64,000 bases of DNA. Source: DASRDR01 sp963812945 [NCBI: uncultured Candidatus Rokubacteria bacterium]. Its GTDB lineage: Bacteria; Methylomirabilota; Methylomirabilia; Rokubacteriales. Shown here in pieces: positions 61,764-64,000 of the stretch. Position 1 is the first letter of the stretch. Each line of letters begins with the position of its first letter. The notes below the pieces were generated by a model. That model had not been told where the DNA came from. It searched no databases and was given only the letters and a program-made list of their open reading frames with translations. Position numbers and translations under genes: made by a program. The DNA is taken from positions 310,001 through 374,000 of the forward strand of contig CAWEXD010000010.1 in the NCBI GenBank assembly GCA_963812945.1. Reading direction: 5' to 3'.

Positions 61764-64000
61764 TGGGTACAGCCTCCCCCGCGAGCGCGGCCGAGATGGC
61801 CTCGCGCAGGCGCGCGAGGGCGTCCGGCGCCACGACCTTGCCCCCGGCACGCCCTGTCACGTAGAACGCGTCGAGCGCGTGGTCGCGGTCGGTGGCGATC
61901 TTCGCGGTGGCGATGTCGAGCCCCTCCGCGGCCAGGGCCCGGGTCACGAGGTAGAGGAGCCCGAGCCGGTCCGGCGCCCGCACCTCGACGACGGTATGGG
62001 TGTCGGACAGGGAATTGTCGACGGTCACGCGGGCCGGGCCGGGCGTCGAGGGGCGGACCAGCCCCGCCCGGCCCGGCCGCCGCTCGGCCAGGAGCGCCTC
62101 CACGGTGCACTCGCCCGCGAGGGCCCGGCGGAGGTCTCGCGTGACCGCCTCCCAGCGGCTCTCGTCGAGGATCGCGTCGCCCCCGGGGTCGTTGACATGG
62201 AGCGTGTCCACGGCCACGCCGTCGGCCCGCGTCTCGATCTGGGCGGACAGGATGTTGACCCCGTGGGCCGCGAGCGTGCCCGCGATGAGCGCGAACAGCC
62301 CCGACGTGTCCCGGGTCACCACCACGAAGTCCGAGGCCCCGAGATCCGGGAAGTGGAACACCTCGGTCGCGACCGCCTCCTCCCGGAGCCGCTCGATCAG
62401 CCGGAGATGGGCCGCCATGCGCTGGGGCGACGTCGTGCGGACGTACCGGTCCGACATCGCCTGGAGGTGCCGCGCCGCCGCCTCCGCGTAGGCCGGGTCC
62501 GCGAGGGCCTGCACGATCCGCTGCGCCACCACCGCCCGGCGGGGGGCCTTCGGGGAGCGCCCGGCCAGCCGTGTCCGCGTCCGGAGGTAGAGCTCGCGGA
62601 GCAGCGCCCCCCGCCACGCGTTCCAGACGCCGGTGCCGACGGCCCGGATGTCCACGCACGTGAGGAGGTAGAGCATCGTGAGCCACGCGGGAAAGCGCAC
62701 CGTCGCCGCCAGGCGCTCCACCGTCTTCGGGTCGTCGAGGTCCCGGCGCTCGGCGATGTGCGAGAGAAGGAGGTGGTGCTCGACCAGGAACTCGACCGCC
62801 GCCGCGTCGTCGGCGTCCAGGTTCAGCCGGCGCGTCACGGCCTTGATGAGCGGCACGCCCTTCGCCGCGTGGCCGTGGCCCAGCGCCTTGCCGATGTCGT
62901 GGAGCAGGATGCCGAGGGTGAGGAGCTCCGGGCGCTCGACCTCAGCGAAGATCTGCGCCAGCTCGTCGATCTCCGGGCCCTGCCCCGGCCCGAGCCCCTC
63001 CAGCACCTCCACGGCGAGGAGGGAGTGCTGGTCCACGGAGAAGCGGTGGTAGTGGTCGTACTGGACCAGGCAATCGAGGGCCCCGAACTCCGGGAGGTAG
63101 GCGCCGAGGACGCCGGTGTCGTGCATCCGCCGGAGGGTCGTCGCCACGCGCCCCGACGAGCGCAGGATCGACAGGAACACGCCCTTGAGCTCGGGGGACG
63201 CGCGCCAGGCCTGCTTGGCGAGAGTCGGGGCGGCCTCCTCCAGCGCCCGCTCGAGCTCCACCCCGAGCTCCGAGCCCAGCTGCTGCGCGTGCCAGAAGAC
63301 GCGCAGGATGCGGGCGGGATCCGACTGGAGCGCGCCGGGCTCCGCGAGGTGCAGCCGGCCGTCGTAGACGACCAGGCCCTCGGCGAGGGCGGCCCGCCGC
63401 CCCCGGCGCCCGACCGTGCCGTGGCGCGCCAGGCCTTCCTGGCACCGGGCGATCAGCCGGGCGGAGATGCGGTGGATCGTGCGGGCATGGCGGTAGTAGT
63501 CCCGCATGAAGCTCTCGACCCCGAGCCGGACCTCGTCGTCCTCGTAACCGAGACTCTTGGCCACCGGGGCCTGGAGCCCCCGCTCGAGCACGTCCTGCTT
63601 CGTCCCGGCCAGGAAGTGCAGCTCGTTCCGCACGCGCCAGAGGAAGGTCAGGGCGGCGTCCGTGGCCGTCCGCTCCTTGGCGGTCAGGAGGCTCTTGTCC
63701 TCGAGCTCCCGGAGCGTGCGCGTCCCGAACCGGGCCGAGGCGAGCCAGAGCGCGGTGTGGACGTCGCGCAGCGCCCCGGCCGACTCCTTGACGTTGGGCT
63801 CCTGGAGATACACGGAGCCGCCGTGGCGCCGGTACCGCTCGTCCCGCTCCGTCAGCATCTGGGCGAGGAACTCCGGGTAGTCCCGGCGGTACACCTCGCG
63901 CCGAAGGGTCTGCTGGAGCTGGCGGAACAGCCGGGAGTCCCCGGCGAGCACGCGGGCGGCCTGCATCGAGGTGCGGCTCGGGAGGTCCGTCCGCGCAATG
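61747..64000 (-). CDS. glnD: Bifunctional uridylyltransferase/uridylyl-removing enzyme GlnD, C-terminal part
   Basis: The gene enters from the right edge; 750 codons are visible. Present are EPNVKESAGALRDVHTALWL, after which the nucleotidyltransferase helical part lies. VQYDHYHRFSVDQHSLLAVE follows, then the HD domain with LGILLHDIGKALGHGHAAKG. Two C-terminal ACT domains (VVVTRDTSGLFALIAGTLAA and VEVRAPDRLGLLYLVTRALA) sense glutamine. GlnD uridylylates or deuridylylates PII proteins in nitrogen control. The GSxxRxE catalytic site is outside the window. Confidence 0.95.
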   Translation of the reverse strand, partial: IARTDLPSRTSMQAARVLAGDSRLFRQLQQTLRREVYRRDYPEFLAQMLTERDERYRRHGGSVYLQEPNVKESAGALRDVHTALWLASARFGTRTLRELEDKSLLTAKERTATDAALTFLWRVRNELHFLAGTKQDVLERGLQAPVAKSLGYEDDEVRLGVESFMRDYYRHARTIHRISARLIARCQEGLARHGTVGRRGRRAALAEGLVVYDGRLHLAEPGALQSDPARILRVFWHAQQLGSELGVELERALEEAAPTLAKQAWRASPELKGVFLSILRSSGRVATTLRRMHDTGVLGAYLPEFGALDCLVQYDHYHRFSVDQHSLLAVEVLEGLGPGQGPEIDELAQIFAEVERPELLTLGILLHDIGKALGHGHAAKGVPLIKAVTRRLNLDADDAAAVEFLVEHHLLLSHIAERRDLDDPKTVERLAATVRFPAWLTMLYLLTCVDIRAVGTGVWNAWRGALLRELYLRTRTRLAGRSPKAPRRAVVAQRIVQALADPAYAEAAARHLQAMSDRYVRTTSPQRMAAHLRLIERLREEAVATEVFHFPDLGASDFVVVTRDTSGLFALIAGTLAAHGVNILSAQIETRADGVAVDTLHVNDPGGDAILDESRWEAVTRDLRRALAGECTVEALLAERRPGRAGLVRPSTPGPARVTVDNSLSDTHTVVEVRAPDRLGLLYLVTRALAAEGLDIATAKIATDRDHALDAFYVTGRAGGKVVAPDALARLREAISAALAGEAVPSARAV

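Noticed and set aside
1-64000. tRNA, rRNA and CRISPR arrays.
   Set aside because: I saw no tRNA-like T-arm/CCA context, no rRNA-conserved stretch and no regularly spaced short repeats. A tRNAscan-SE or Infernal run would settle it.

Overview
The window is about 70% G+C, densely coded and mostly single-copy metabolic and transport genes, with many GTG starts and 1-4 base start/stop overlaps. The many ABC importers, an orphan ABC_sub_bind-type binding protein, the imuA-imuB-dnaE2 mutasome and the ECF/zinc-finger pair point to a soil or subsurface high-GC Gram-negative bacterium. Candidatus Rokubacteria (Methylomirabilota) is my best guess; a proteobacterium cannot be excluded. No rRNA, tRNA, CRISPR array, complete transposase or replication origin was recognised.

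Layout. 1-7160 (minus): a dipeptide-type importer (dppD-dppF-dppB-dppC, no binding protein) followed by an ABC exporter with a strongly degenerate, enlarged nucleotide-binding domain and a cyclic-nucleotide-binding protein cut by the window edge. 7412-14371: a glycan locus of two MurG-like and two GT4 glycosyltransferases, a histidine phosphatase, a methyltransferase and a polysaccharide deacetylase. 14372-16908: a decayed integron. It holds a tyrosine-recombinase remnant, a candidate cassette boundary, and three promoter-proximal cassettes (ABC binding protein, GNAT acetyltransferase, small membrane protein) separated by two well-formed attC sites and one half site. It ends in a second, broken copy of the deacetylase 3' end. 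17037-21629: cupin, malate synthase, and a PhnCDE-type ABC importer whose binding-protein gene lies directly behind a TPP riboswitch, so the importer is probably for thiamine or a precursor.

21981-27259: Pal lipoprotein, a small secreted ORF, and a 1365-residue regulator fusing a sigma-54 activator module to a cyclase-like domain, a second ATPase and TPRs. 27388-34882: the mutasome genes imuA, imuB and dnaE2, interrupted by an ORF6N protein and an SGNH hydrolase on the other strand. 35014-37012: a DUF1059 / ECF sigma / zinc-finger anti-sigma / MOSC operon and yidD. 37087-41498: a TRAP transporter with an enolase-superfamily enzyme; a SnoaL-like gene was inserted in this operon with a 44-bp duplication of the dctP end. 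41568-53733: mscL, a complete livGFHMK operon, a truncated second livG, a second dipeptide system (two tandem binding proteins, dppB, dppC, no ATPases) and a malate/lactate dehydrogenase. 54000-64000: small hypothetical proteins, a lipoprotein, a large methyltransferase, an HtrA-like pseudoprotease with PDZ, a queuosine-precursor transporter, an NYN protein, a lytic transglycosylase, a CDP-alcohol phosphatidyltransferase and the 3' part of glnD.

The strongest leads are the integron cassette array, the riboswitch-controlled PhnD-type importer, the degenerate exporter with its cNMP partner beside the glycan locus, the four-module regulator, and two insertions flanked by duplicated gene 3' ends.
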